A DNA stretch of 5,425 nt from Caldilinea sp. (GTDB lineage Bacteria > Chloroflexota > Anaerolineae > Caldilineales > Caldilineaceae). The stretch spans positions 1-5,425 of the forward strand of contig JAPLGY010000060.1 in assembly GCA_026389955.1 (NCBI GenBank). The letters are read 5' to 3'. The notes under the pieces are model-generated. The model had not been told where the DNA came from, did not search any database, and worked only from the letters and a program-made list of their open reading frames with translations. Numbering within the stretch: the stretch's first letter is position 1; each line of letters begins with the position of its first letter. A program made the translations under genes and the position numbers. Positions 1 to 5,425 of the stretch are shown piece after piece.

Positions 1-348
1 GCCCGTCCCGATGCTGTCGATCGTGATGTTCCCGGCATACCCCTCTTCGATGAAACGCTCCGCCATCCGCTCGGTCAGCGGGTAGACCGTCGAGCTCCCA
101 GCCACGATGATGTCGCCGCTCACCGCCAAAGGATTCACCTCAGGAAGCCCGCCGGCGGCAGCCTGGCCAGCAGCCTCAGCGGCAGGCGCCTCCACAACAG
201 CAGGCGCCTCCACAACAGCAGGCTCCTCCACAACGGCAGGCTCCTCCACAACGGCAGGCTCCGCAGCAGTAGGCTCATTCTGCGGGCTTGCACAGGCACC
301 CATCCACAGAGCCATCATCAAAAAACAAATCAACATCCAGTTCCGCAT
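1..348 (-). CDS. pstS: PstS-type phosphate-binding lipoprotein, N-terminal 116 codons (3' end outside window)
   Basis: Extracellular or periplasmic substrate-binding subunit of the high-affinity Pst phosphate ABC transporter. The reading frame is open from ATG at 348-346 to the left edge. Residues 1-18 form a signal peptide (MRNW, then a hydrophobic stretch) ending in a lipobox-like MGAC, so Cys19 is the probable lipidated residue; Met at -3 is slightly off consensus. Residues 20-75 are a low-complexity Ala/Pro/Val/Glu linker containing a hexapeptide repeat. The mature domain starts near residue 77 with SGDIIVAGSSTVYPLTERMA; the GSSTVYPLT segment is the first phosphate-binding loop characteristic of PstS-like binding proteins. 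The start is supported by AAGGGA 8 nt upstream. It lies 192 bp downstream of phoR in the same orientation, the usual phoBR-pst arrangement. The fold identity rests on about 40 residues, so a related PstS-like phosphate sensor or binding protein (e.g. SphX-like) cannot be excluded. Confidence 0.85.
   Translation of the reverse strand, partial: MRNWMLICFLMMALWMGACASPQNEPTAAEPAVVEEPAVVEEPAVVEAPAVVEAPAAEAAGQAAAGGLPEVNPLAVSGDIIVAGSSTVYPLTERMAERFIEEGYAGNITIDSIGTG
190..261 (-). repeat. Four tandem 18-bp repeats in the PstS linker (PAVVE hexapeptide)
   Basis: Four consecutive 18-bp units (190-207, 208-225, 226-243, 244-261) encode EPAVVE three times and then APAVVE, residues 30-53 of PstS. The unit on the plus strand is CTCCACAAC(A/G)GCAGGC(G/T)C; the units differ from each other at no more than two positions, and the two at 226-261 are identical. 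A diverged fifth unit (APAAEA) follows. Because 18 is a multiple of three, gain or loss of a unit changes the linker length without shifting the frame. The linker probably tethers the binding domain to the membrane-anchored lipid. Confidence 0.9.
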
Positions 349-356
349 AAATTTTT

Positions 357-362
357 TCCCTT
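357..362 (-). promoter_or_regulatory. Ribosome binding site of pstS
   Basis: AAGGGA on the minus strand lies 8 nt before the ATG at 348-346, with an A/T-only spacer. It supports Met1 over Met5 as the start, which keeps the charged n-region of the signal peptide. Confidence 0.6.
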
Positions 363-460
363 ATTTGTTGCCAGTACCGATACCAGTGCCTACGATTCAA
401 CTTACTGCACCACACCACTCACCTGTAGCAACCAGAAAGACAGTGCTGTTTTTTCTGATT

Positions 461-488
461 GACCCTCTACGAGGAGGTCTTTCTTTTT
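461..488 (+). terminator. Possible rho-independent terminator reading on the plus strand (antisense to the phoR-pstS gap)
   Basis: GACC at 461-464 pairs with GGTC at 476-479 and CTC at 465-467 with GAG at 471-473, with a TAC loop and a two-base GA bulge; TTTCTTTTT follows at 480-488. This has the shape of an intrinsic terminator only in the plus direction. Read on the minus strand, the direction of the genes, the hairpin is followed by an A-rich run with no T-tract. No plus-strand gene is visible that would need it, so it may instead be a structured element in the pstS leader, or chance. Confidence 0.3.
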
Positions 489-500
489 CAGAGTAGCCCA

Positions 501-538
501 TTTTGTTTAACAACAGACAAAGCGTTTCTTTAACAAAA
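501..538. promoter_or_regulatory. AT-rich repeat region between phoR and pstS, candidate operator
   Basis: TTTAACAA occurs twice on the plus strand, at 506-513 and 529-536, with a 23-bp period, i.e. about two helical turns. The flanks also form an imperfect inverted repeat: TTTTGTTTAA at 501-510 against TTAACAAAA at 530-538. Between them AAAGCGTTT (519-527) is nearly self-complementary. The element lies 154-191 bp upstream of the pstS start and just after the phoR stop. It contrasts with its GC-rich surroundings and vaguely resembles TTAACA-type Pho boxes known from Bacillus and cyanobacteria, though it lacks a clean 11-bp direct-repeat array. I cannot point to a convincing -35/-10 pair for pstS in the 349-540 gap. 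Confidence 0.35.
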
Positions 539-540
539 CA

Positions 541-2127
541 TCAACGACTGATCAAAGGGATATGAACAAGTGGCAGTGTAAAGAAAAAAGTACTTCCGAT
601 CTGCTCAGTGCTTTCCACCCAGATCTGCCCGTTGTGGGCGTGCACGGTATGTTTGGCGATGGCCAGGCCAAGACCGGTGCCACCACCGCTGCGAGCACGA
701 TCCGCCTTGTAGAAACGCTCAAAAATTCGTGGAACCTCTTCAGCAGGAATGCCGATTCCACTGTCGGTCACCGAAATCACAACAACGTCGGGGGCGACGC
801 CGGGCAGGCTCTCTGCTGACAGGCGAGCCCGCACAATGATGGTTCCCCCCGCCGGCGTAAATTTGATGGCGTTGTGGAGCAGGTTGAGCAGGACCGTACG
901 TATACGGTCGGTATCCACAAGGACCTCGGGCAGTTTGCTTTCCAGAAAGAGGTGAAGGGTCAGCTGGGCCCGTTCGGCCTGTGGCTGCAACCGCTCCACG
1001 ACGGGTTCGACCAGAGCAGCAATCGTCGTCGGGAAGAGACGCAGGGGCACCTGCCCGGATTCGATACGGGAGAGCTCCAGCAATTCCTGCACCATCTGTG
1101 TCATCTCGTCGACTTCGATTTCCATCCGCTCCAAAAAATGGGTGGCGGCGGGAGGATCTTCGAGGGCGCCATCGCGCAAGGTGTCGACCAGTGCCTTGAG
1201 CGAGGCCAGAGGCGTGCGCAGCTCGTGCGAAAGATTGCTGACAAAATCACGCCGGATCGTCTCCAGGCGGTGCAGATGGCTGAGGTCCTGAAGCAACACC
1301 AAAAATCCATTGGCGTCGCCGCGCAAAAAGGGAGTGACGATGACCCGAATATAGACGTCGCTGGTCAATTCGAGCGTGGCCGAGTGCTCCAGGTTGTGCT
1401 CGACACAGGCCAACCACACATCGGCGACCCGATAGTCCTTGACCACCTGCACAAACGATTTATCGAGCGCGTCGTCCGCTTTGACATTCAAAATTTGTGC
1501 GGCGGCAGGGTTGAGAATACTGACGTACCCGTGCTTGTTGAGCATGATTACGCCGTCGTTCATGACCTGCAAAACAGTATCAAGCCGATCACGCTCGCGG
1601 CTGCGTTTGCGGCTCTGGCGTTGCAGCCGTTCTGCCATCCGATTGAGCGCGTCGCTGAGCGCGCCGATGTCCCCATGTTTGTGCGCAGGTACCCGGGCAT
1701 TCAGATCGCCTGCGGCAATCTGCTCGACAGCAGAGGTCAGCTGGCGCATACGCCAGGAACTGAGGTCGAATACACCGATCCACAGCAAGGCAGCGCTGCC
1801 TGCCACTCCCAGGCTTCCCAGCAGCCAGGTCGCCAGGCCGCCCCCGCCCTCGTCAAGATACCAGAAGAGAGCACCGGCCACCAGCCACATGCTCAAAAAA
1901 ACCACGAGCACGGAATGCCAACGGTCGCGCACCGTAGACCGAAGACTTCGCCAACAGAGCGGCCTCATCGCCGTCGACAACCCATTGGGCTGGCTGTGCG
2001 TCCGTATCGATGCGTCAGCAGAGGGGGGCTTGGAAGGGGAAACTTTTTCCAGATGAGAGGAATACTCAACGGTTGTTTGCTGCATCGCTCCATCATCCAC
2101 AAGGAGATTCGCATGAATTGCCTGCAT
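541..2127 (-). CDS. phoR: PhoR-type phosphate-regulon sensor histidine kinase
   Basis: Membrane histidine kinase of 528 aa that autophosphorylates and passes phosphate to the adjacent response regulator, very probably in answer to phosphate supply. Visible order: polar N-terminal extension (1-70); two transmembrane helices (about 71-91 and 98-120) separated by a loop of only about eight residues, so there is no large external sensor domain, as in PhoR proteins; HAMP (about 121-172); PAS (about 178-285); HisKA with SHELRTPL and phospho-acceptor His301; HATPase_c with N box ([11 protein letters not shown], Asn419), G1 DSGIGIP (455-461), F box [10 protein letters not shown] (467-476) and G2 [10 protein letters not shown] (481-490). 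All catalytic motifs are intact. The ATG at 2127 is the first possible start, since TAA directly precedes it, but no Shine-Dalgarno is seen; GTG (residue 10), ATG (residue 15) or ATG (residue 54) are alternatives. Its position between phoB and pstS supports the PhoR assignment over other kinases. Confidence 0.9.
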   Translation of the reverse strand: MQAIHANLLVDDGAMQQTTVEYSSHLEKVSPSKPPSADASIRTHSQPNGLSTAMRPLCWRSLRSTVRDRWHSVLVVFLSMWLVAGALFWYLDEGGGGLATWLLGSLGVAGSAALLWIGVFDLSSWRMRQLTSAVEQIAAGDLNARVPAHKHGDIGALSDALNRMAERLQRQSRKRSRERDRLDTVLQVMNDGVIMLNKHGYVSILNPAAAQILNVKADDALDKSFVQVVKDYRVADVWLACVEHNLEHSATLELTSDVYIRVIVTPFLRGDANGFLVLLQDLSHLHRLETIRRDFVSNLSHELRTPLASLKALVDTLRDGALEDPPAATHFLERMEIEVDEMTQMVQELLELSRIESGQVPLRLFPTTIAALVEPVVERLQPQAERAQLTLHLFLESKLPEVLVDTDRIRTVLLNLLHNAIKFTPAGGTIIVRARLSAESLPGVAPDVVVISVTDSGIGIPAEEVPRIFERFYKADRARSGGGTGLGLAIAKHTVHAHNGQIWVESTEQIGSTFFFTLPLVHIPLISR

Positions 2128-2154
2128 TTACTGTACACAGAGGATAGCACGACA

Positions 2155-2183
2155 AGATTAACAGCAGTTCAACCCTATGTAAA
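2155..2183 (-). promoter_or_regulatory. Weak candidate promoter for phoR
   Basis: TTTACA at 2183-2178 (5 of 6 to the sigma70 -35) is followed after 17 bp by TAATCT at 2160-2155 (a poor -10). It would start transcription near 2148, about 20 nt before the phoR ATG. It directly follows the triple 12-bp repeat, which would then lie just upstream of the -35. The -10 match is weak and phoR may simply be read through from phoB. Confidence 0.25.
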
Positions 2184-2190
2184 CATTCCA

Positions 2191-2226
2191 TCTGACAGTC
2201 ACTCTGACAGTCACTCTGACAGTCAC
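2191..2226. repeat. Perfect triple 12-bp tandem repeat between phoB and phoR
   Basis: Three identical copies of TCTGACAGTCAC (plus strand; GTGACTGTCAGA in gene direction) lie at 2191-2202, 2203-2214 and 2215-2226, wholly inside the 117-bp noncoding gap 2128-2244. Each unit contains the odd palindrome TGACAGTCA and, in gene direction, the string CTGTCA, which matches the core of the enterobacterial Pho box half-site CTGTCAT. The period is 12 bp rather than the 11 bp usual for Pho boxes. A role as a binding array for the neighbouring regulator is inferred, not shown. Confidence 0.9.
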
Positions 2227-2244
2227 ATCGTCTCTGCAGACCGG

Positions 2245-2964
2245 CTACACCCCTCCCTCAAAACGATAGCCGACCCCACGCACCGTGACGATCCGCTGGG
2301 GGTCCGATGGATCGGCTTCGATCTTTTCACGCAGCCAACGCACATGGACATCGACGGTTCGGCTGCCGCCGTCAAATTCCCAGCCCCAAACACGCTCCAA
2401 AATCAGATCGCGGCTCAACACGATCCCTCGGTTGCGCGCCAGAAAGACCAACAGGTCGAACTCTTTGGGTTTGAGATGGTGTACAACCCCTTGGAACGAG
2501 ACCTCGCGACGGCTCAGATCGATGACCAGCGCGCCAAAGACCATCCGCTCCCCCCCCAGGTTGGATGCCGTCGCGGCCGCGAACTCTTCGCGATCGATCC
2601 GTACCCGCCGCAGGAGCGCTTTGACGCGCGCAACCAGCTCACGCATGCTGAACGGCTTGGTCAGGTAGTCGTCCGCCCCGACTTCCAGGCCGACAATTTT
2701 GTCGATCTCTTCGCTGCGGGCGGTCAACATGAGGATCGGCACGTTCATTTCTCTGCGCAAAATCCGGCAGACCTCGAAGCCGTCGAGGCCCGGCAGCATG
2801 ACGTCCAGCACCACCAGATCAGGCTGCTGCTGGCGAGCCACTTCGAGTGCTCTGCGCCCATCTCCTGCAGTGAAGAGCGTGTAGCCTTGTTTGCGCAGCG
2901 AATAGGCCAGCGTCTCGACCAACGACGGCTCATCTTCCACAACCACGATTTTGGCCTCGTTCAT
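2245..2964 (-). CDS. phoB: PhoB-type response regulator (OmpR family)
   Basis: Cytoplasmic two-component transcription factor of 239 aa, the usual length for the family. The receiver domain (about 4-118) has the acidic pocket Glu10/Asp11, phosphorylation site Asp54 in [12 protein letters not shown], Thr81 and Lys103 in [11 protein letters not shown] linker rich in Ala and Gly (about 122-140) leads to a winged-helix DNA-binding domain (about 141-236) with the typical [17 protein letters not shown], the recognition-helix region [15 protein letters not shown] and the wing VRGVGYRFE. All key residues are present. The start is fixed by a GAGGAG Shine-Dalgarno. It lies upstream of the PhoR-type kinase in the order phoB-phoR-pstS, so it most likely controls the phosphate-starvation regulon, probably including the pstS gene here; the sequence alone cannot distinguish PhoB from the close paralogue PhoP. 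A run of eight G occurs in the linker. Confidence 0.9.
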   Translation of the reverse strand: MNEAKIVVVEDEPSLVETLAYSLRKQGYTLFTAGDGRRALEVARQQQPDLVVLDVMLPGLDGFEVCRILRREMNVPILMLTARSEEIDKIVGLEVGADDYLTKPFSMRELVARVKALLRRVRIDREEFAAATASNLGGERMVFGALVIDLSRREVSFQGVVHHLKPKEFDLLVFLARNRGIVLSRDLILERVWGWEFDGGSRTVDVHVRWLREKIEADPSDPQRIVTVRGVGYRFEGGV

Positions 2965-2974
2965 GACAAAGTAT

Positions 2975-2980
2975 CTCCTC
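2975..2980 (-). promoter_or_regulatory. Ribosome binding site of phoB
   Basis: GAGGAG on the minus strand ends 10 nt before the ATG at 2964-2962. It is the strongest Shine-Dalgarno in the window. The gap to the upstream transporter gene is only 41 bp and holds no recognisable terminator, so read-through from the transporter is possible. Confidence 0.75.
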
Positions 2981-3005
2981 GGTAGCGCCTGCGCGCAGTT
3001 GGCTT

Positions 3006-3923
3006 CTACAGTGAACGCGGGCGAACAGGACGCTGCACAGAAAAAAGCCCCCGCAGCAGCACGGCCCCCAGCACCACGATCCCCCCCACCCTGGCCAGCG
3101 GACCTGGCACTTCACCCACCACCCAAAAGACCAGAAGTGGGTTCAAAATCGGCTCCAAACAGGAGATCAGAATCGTCTCGATCGCCGACAACGAACGAAT
3201 GGCCACAGTGTAAAACAGAAACGGGATGCCAAGTTGAAAAATGCCCAGAAAACCGACGATCGCCCAGTCGCTGGGCACCGCTTCGGCGGTGAGCAAAAAA
3301 GGCAACCCGACCCCAGCCGCCAGCAGGTTGCCCAACAGCACAGTCTCTAAGCTGGATTGGTCTTTCTGCGCACGCATGAAAAGCGTCATCCAGGCCAGGG
3401 CAACTCCCCCCAGCACAGACAGGAGATTGCCAAGCATCCCCGCTGGCGTCAAAGCCTCCCCAAAAAACAGCGCCATCCCAGCCAGAATCGCGCCGGACGC
3501 AACGTAATCCAGCCTGCCTGGCCGTTCCCCCAAAAACCAGTGGCTGAAGAGCGCAACCCAGATCGGCGCAGTGTACTGCAGAAGAATCGCGTTGGCCGCC
3601 GAGGTGAGCTGGGTGGCCTGCACAAAAAAGATCACCATCAGGCAGTATGAGACCGCACCGCCGATCTGTGCTGTAGACCAGCTCCAGACAGGCCGGCGCA
3701 GGTACAGCCAGAGCACCAGCGCCGCCACCGCGCTGCGTCCGCCTACGAGCGCCAGCGCCGGAATCGTCGCCTGCTTGATCAACACCCCCGAAGTGCTCCA
3801 CAAGACCACACAGACCAACAAAAATAACACAGCACGCCGGTGCGCAGCGGTTTCATTTTCTACAGAAGCTGGCACTCCCTGGATCTGTCTGCGCATCGAA
3901 AATCGACCGAGAAGATCTTTCAT
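3006..3923 (-). CDS. DMT-superfamily EamA transporter
   Basis: Integral membrane protein of 305 aa, the standard length for ten-helix drug/metabolite transporters, many of which export amino acids or other metabolites. After a polar N-terminus (1-30), hydrophobic segments occur around 31-50, 58-76, 86-104, 110-130, 137-155, 163-184, 195-212, 220-243, 248-269 and 275-293. They form two EamA repeats; the matching end motifs are [20 protein letters not shown] in the first half and the [18 protein letters not shown] segment (254-271) in the second, each ending in the Gly-Glu typical of the family. The ATG overlaps the stop of the upstream peptidase (ATGA), suggesting translational coupling; no separate Shine-Dalgarno is evident, and Met10 is an alternative start. 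The substrate cannot be read from the sequence. Confidence 0.88.
   Translation of the reverse strand: MKDLLGRFSMRRQIQGVPASVENETAAHRRAVLFLLVCVVLWSTSGVLIKQATIPALALVGGRSAVAALVLWLYLRRPVWSWSTAQIGGAVSYCLMVIFFVQATQLTSAANAILLQYTAPIWVALFSHWFLGERPGRLDYVASGAILAGMALFFGEALTPAGMLGNLLSVLGGVALAWMTLFMRAQKDQSSLETVLLGNLLAAGVGLPFLLTAEAVPSDWAIVGFLGIFQLGIPFLFYTVAIRSLSAIETILISCLEPILNPLLVFWVVGEVPGPLARVGGIVVLGAVLLRGLFSVQRPVRPRSL
3920..3923 (-). other. ATGA stop/start overlap joining peptidase and transporter
   Basis: The transporter ATG (3923-3921) shares bases with the peptidase TGA (3922-3920), a 4-nt overlap. Such overlaps normally mark co-transcription and reinitiation by the same ribosome, which fits the lack of a good Shine-Dalgarno for the transporter. 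Confidence 0.85.
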
Positions 3924-5425
3924 CGCACAGCCGGCAGGGGACCATACAACTGGCTGTATTTGCGCTGCAGATAGGCAAGGTAGGGCTGAATTGTCAGTTC
4001 GTTCCCTGTCACTCGCAGCAGCAGTTCGTCGGGCGTGTAGCGGGCACCATGCCGGTAGAGATTCTCACGCAGCCAGCCGTGCAATGTCCCAAAAGAACCC
4101 TGTGCGATCTCGGCTTCAATCTGCGGCTGGGCTGCCACGGCTGCAGCATAAAACTGCGACGCCATGATATTGCCCAGCGTGTAGCCTTGAAAACTGCCGC
4201 CGATCGGCCCCGAAAACCAGTGCACATCCTGCATGACCCCGTCCCGATCATCCGACGCATGCATCCCCAAATTTTCCTGGTAGCGAGCGTGCCAGGCCTC
4301 GGGCAATTCCTCGATCGACAGCTTACCCTCCAACAGATCCAGCTCCAGCCCAAAACGAATGATCACATGCAGGTTGTAGGTCACTTCATCCGCATCTACA
4401 CGAATCAAGGAAGGTTGAACCCGGTTGATGGCACGATAGAAACTGTCCAAGTCGACATCGGCCAACTGCTCAGGAAAAACAGCCTGCAGCGCAGGATAGA
4501 AATGCCCCCAAAACGGGCGGCTGCGGCCGATCAGATTCTCCCACAACCGCGATTGACTCTCGTGCACACCCGCCGAAGTCCCCGTGTCGAGCACAGACGA
4601 CGCATACGCTTCGTCGATCCCCATCTCGTAGAGCGCATGGCCCGTTTCATGCATCGTACCGAACAAAGCACTGCTCAGGTCGTTCTCATAAAAACGCGTG
4701 GTGATCCGGGCATCCCCCGGGCCAAATTTGGTCATGAAAGGGTGGTGTGTCTCGTCCTGGCGCCCACGCGTGAAGTCATAACCGAACGCAACCGCTACCT
4801 GCTCGCCAAAAGCTTGTTGCTGAGCCTTGGGATAGTGGCGCTGCAGGAAACGGCTGTCGACCACAGGCTTCTGTGCAAGAGCAGCCACCCAGATCGCCAA
4901 TGCCCGGCGCAACGCCTCAAACAGCGGCTGAATCTTCGCCACCGTCATCCCCGGGTCTGCCTCGTCGATCAACGGGTCTGCCAGATGGGCATGCCCAGGG
5001 AAAAATTCCGCCATCCGACGGCTCATGGCCAACGTTTTGTGCAGATAAGGGCGCACCGCAGCAAAATCGTTGCGCGGCCGCGCCTCTGCCCACACACTGT
5101 ACGAATTCGAAAGATGTTCGACAAACTCTGCGTCAAAGGCAGCAGGATTCCGGATAGAATGTTCGTAGCGGCGCCGCAGCTCACGCACCATCGCGGCTTC
5201 TACGCGCTCTGCTTCCCGGCCGACACCCGCAGCGTCCAGGTCGTCGAGCAGATGCCCGATCGCAGGATCCGTGGACCGTTCGTGCGCCAACCGCTCGATC
5301 AGGGCGCTCTGACGCGCCCGCACAGCCCCGCCTCCCGACGGCATATAGGTAGCCTGATCCCAACCCAACAGAGACGAAACTCCGTTCAGGTCGTAGATCT
5401 CCTGCCAGCGCGCCATCATCTCGTC
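3920..5425 (-). CDS. M32-family metallocarboxypeptidase (carboxypeptidase Taq type), 5' end at window edge
   Basis: Zinc-dependent cytoplasmic carboxypeptidase that removes C-terminal amino acids from peptides. Counted from the ATG at 5419, 499 residues are visible. The active site is HETGH (His257, Glu258, His261) with the third zinc ligand Glu287 in HESQSR, 30 residues after the first His as in characterised M32 enzymes. Other family signatures are the N-terminal SLLGWDQATYMP (16-27), HPF (226-228), DARITTR (236-242), ADEVTYNLH (343-351) and MQDVHW (396-401) followed by GYTLGN. After MQDVHW the segment reads GPIGGSFQGYTLGN, where many members, as I recall them, have a GYFPTY-like string. 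The frame stays open to the right edge (Glu and Asp codons before the Met-Met pair), and known members have about ten more residues before the GWDQ region, so the true start probably lies outside; ATG 5419 or 5416 remain possible. Confidence 0.92.
   Translation of the reverse strand, partial: DEMMARWQEIYDLNGVSSLLGWDQATYMPSGGGAVRARQSALIERLAHERSTDPAIGHLLDDLDAAGVGREAERVEAAMVRELRRRYEHSIRNPAAFDAEFVEHLSNSYSVWAEARPRNDFAAVRPYLHKTLAMSRRMAEFFPGHAHLADPLIDEADPGMTVAKIQPLFEALRRALAIWVAALAQKPVVDSRFLQRHYPKAQQQAFGEQVAVAFGYDFTRGRQDETHHPFMTKFGPGDARITTRFYENDLSSALFGTMHETGHALYEMGIDEAYASSVLDTGTSAGVHESQSRLWENLIGRSRPFWGHFYPALQAVFPEQLADVDLDSFYRAINRVQPSLIRVDADEVTYNLHVIIRFGLELDLLEGKLSIEELPEAWHARYQENLGMHASDDRDGVMQDVHWFSGPIGGSFQGYTLGNIMASQFYAAAVAAQPQIEAEIAQGSFGTLHGWLRENLYRHGARYTPDELLLRVTGNELTIQPYLAYLQRKYSQLYGPLPAVR

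Noticed and set aside
370..388. Hexamer-periodic string (CACTGG, TATCGG, TACTGG) in the pstS leader
   Set aside because: Only three imperfect short units; too little to separate from chance.
2099..2115. Plus-strand AAGGAG 7-8 nt before an ATG (2113), resembling a gene start near the phoB-phoR gap
   Set aside because: The frame it opens runs through the tandem repeats and antisense to phoB with no recognisable product; it is part of the same shadow frame.
874..2985. A 703-codon plus-strand open frame spanning phoR, the gap and phoB
   Set aside because: It is exactly in register with the codons of both real genes, so its stops would need TTA, CTA or TCA codons in them, which GC-rich genes seldom use. 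Its product resembles no family and the sense proteins are complete with all motifs.
2989..2998. Perfect 10-bp palindrome CTGCGCGCAG in the gap before phoB
   Set aside because: Short and GC-only, with no loop and no T-tract, so not a terminator; such palindromes are expected by chance in GC-rich DNA.
3112..3801. A 229-codon minus-strand frame inside the transporter gene
   Set aside because: Another frame of the transporter gene, with implausible composition; the ten-helix transporter frame is clearly the coding one.

Overview
The window reads almost entirely on the minus strand and looks like part of a GC-rich bacterial chromosome. In transcription order, right to left, it carries an M32 carboxypeptidase (5' end cut by the right edge), a DMT/EamA-family transporter, an OmpR/PhoB-type response regulator, a PhoR-type histidine kinase, and the first 116 codons of a PstS-type phosphate-binding lipoprotein (3' part cut by the left edge). 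All five genes are co-oriented. I see no RNA gene, CRISPR array, insertion sequence or phage gene.

The lipoprotein signal on PstS followed by a long Ala/Pro/Val/Glu linker, together with the Pho gene order, suggests a monoderm-like or Chloroflexota-type bacterium, possibly of the Caldilineae/Anaerolineae type. This is an inference from style only; no taxonomic marker is present.

Region by region: 5425-3920 is the metallocarboxypeptidase, whose stop codon overlaps the transporter start by 4 nt (3923-3920). 3923-3006 is the ten-helix transporter. A 41-bp gap with a clear Shine-Dalgarno leads into phoB (2964-2245). A 117-bp gap holds a perfect triple 12-bp tandem repeat and a weak promoter candidate before phoR (2127-541). 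A 192-bp gap (540-349) with AT-rich TTTAACAA repeats and a hairpin leads into pstS (348-1).

Functionally, PhoR and PhoB form the phosphate-starvation two-component system and PstS is the capture subunit of the Pst phosphate ABC transporter, a classical PhoB target. pstCAB and phoU would be expected beyond the left edge but are not visible. The peptidase and transporter are probably translationally coupled; their relation to phosphate control is unclear. The least explained features are the repeats in the two Pho intergenic regions, which are candidate binding sites for the regulator encoded beside them.
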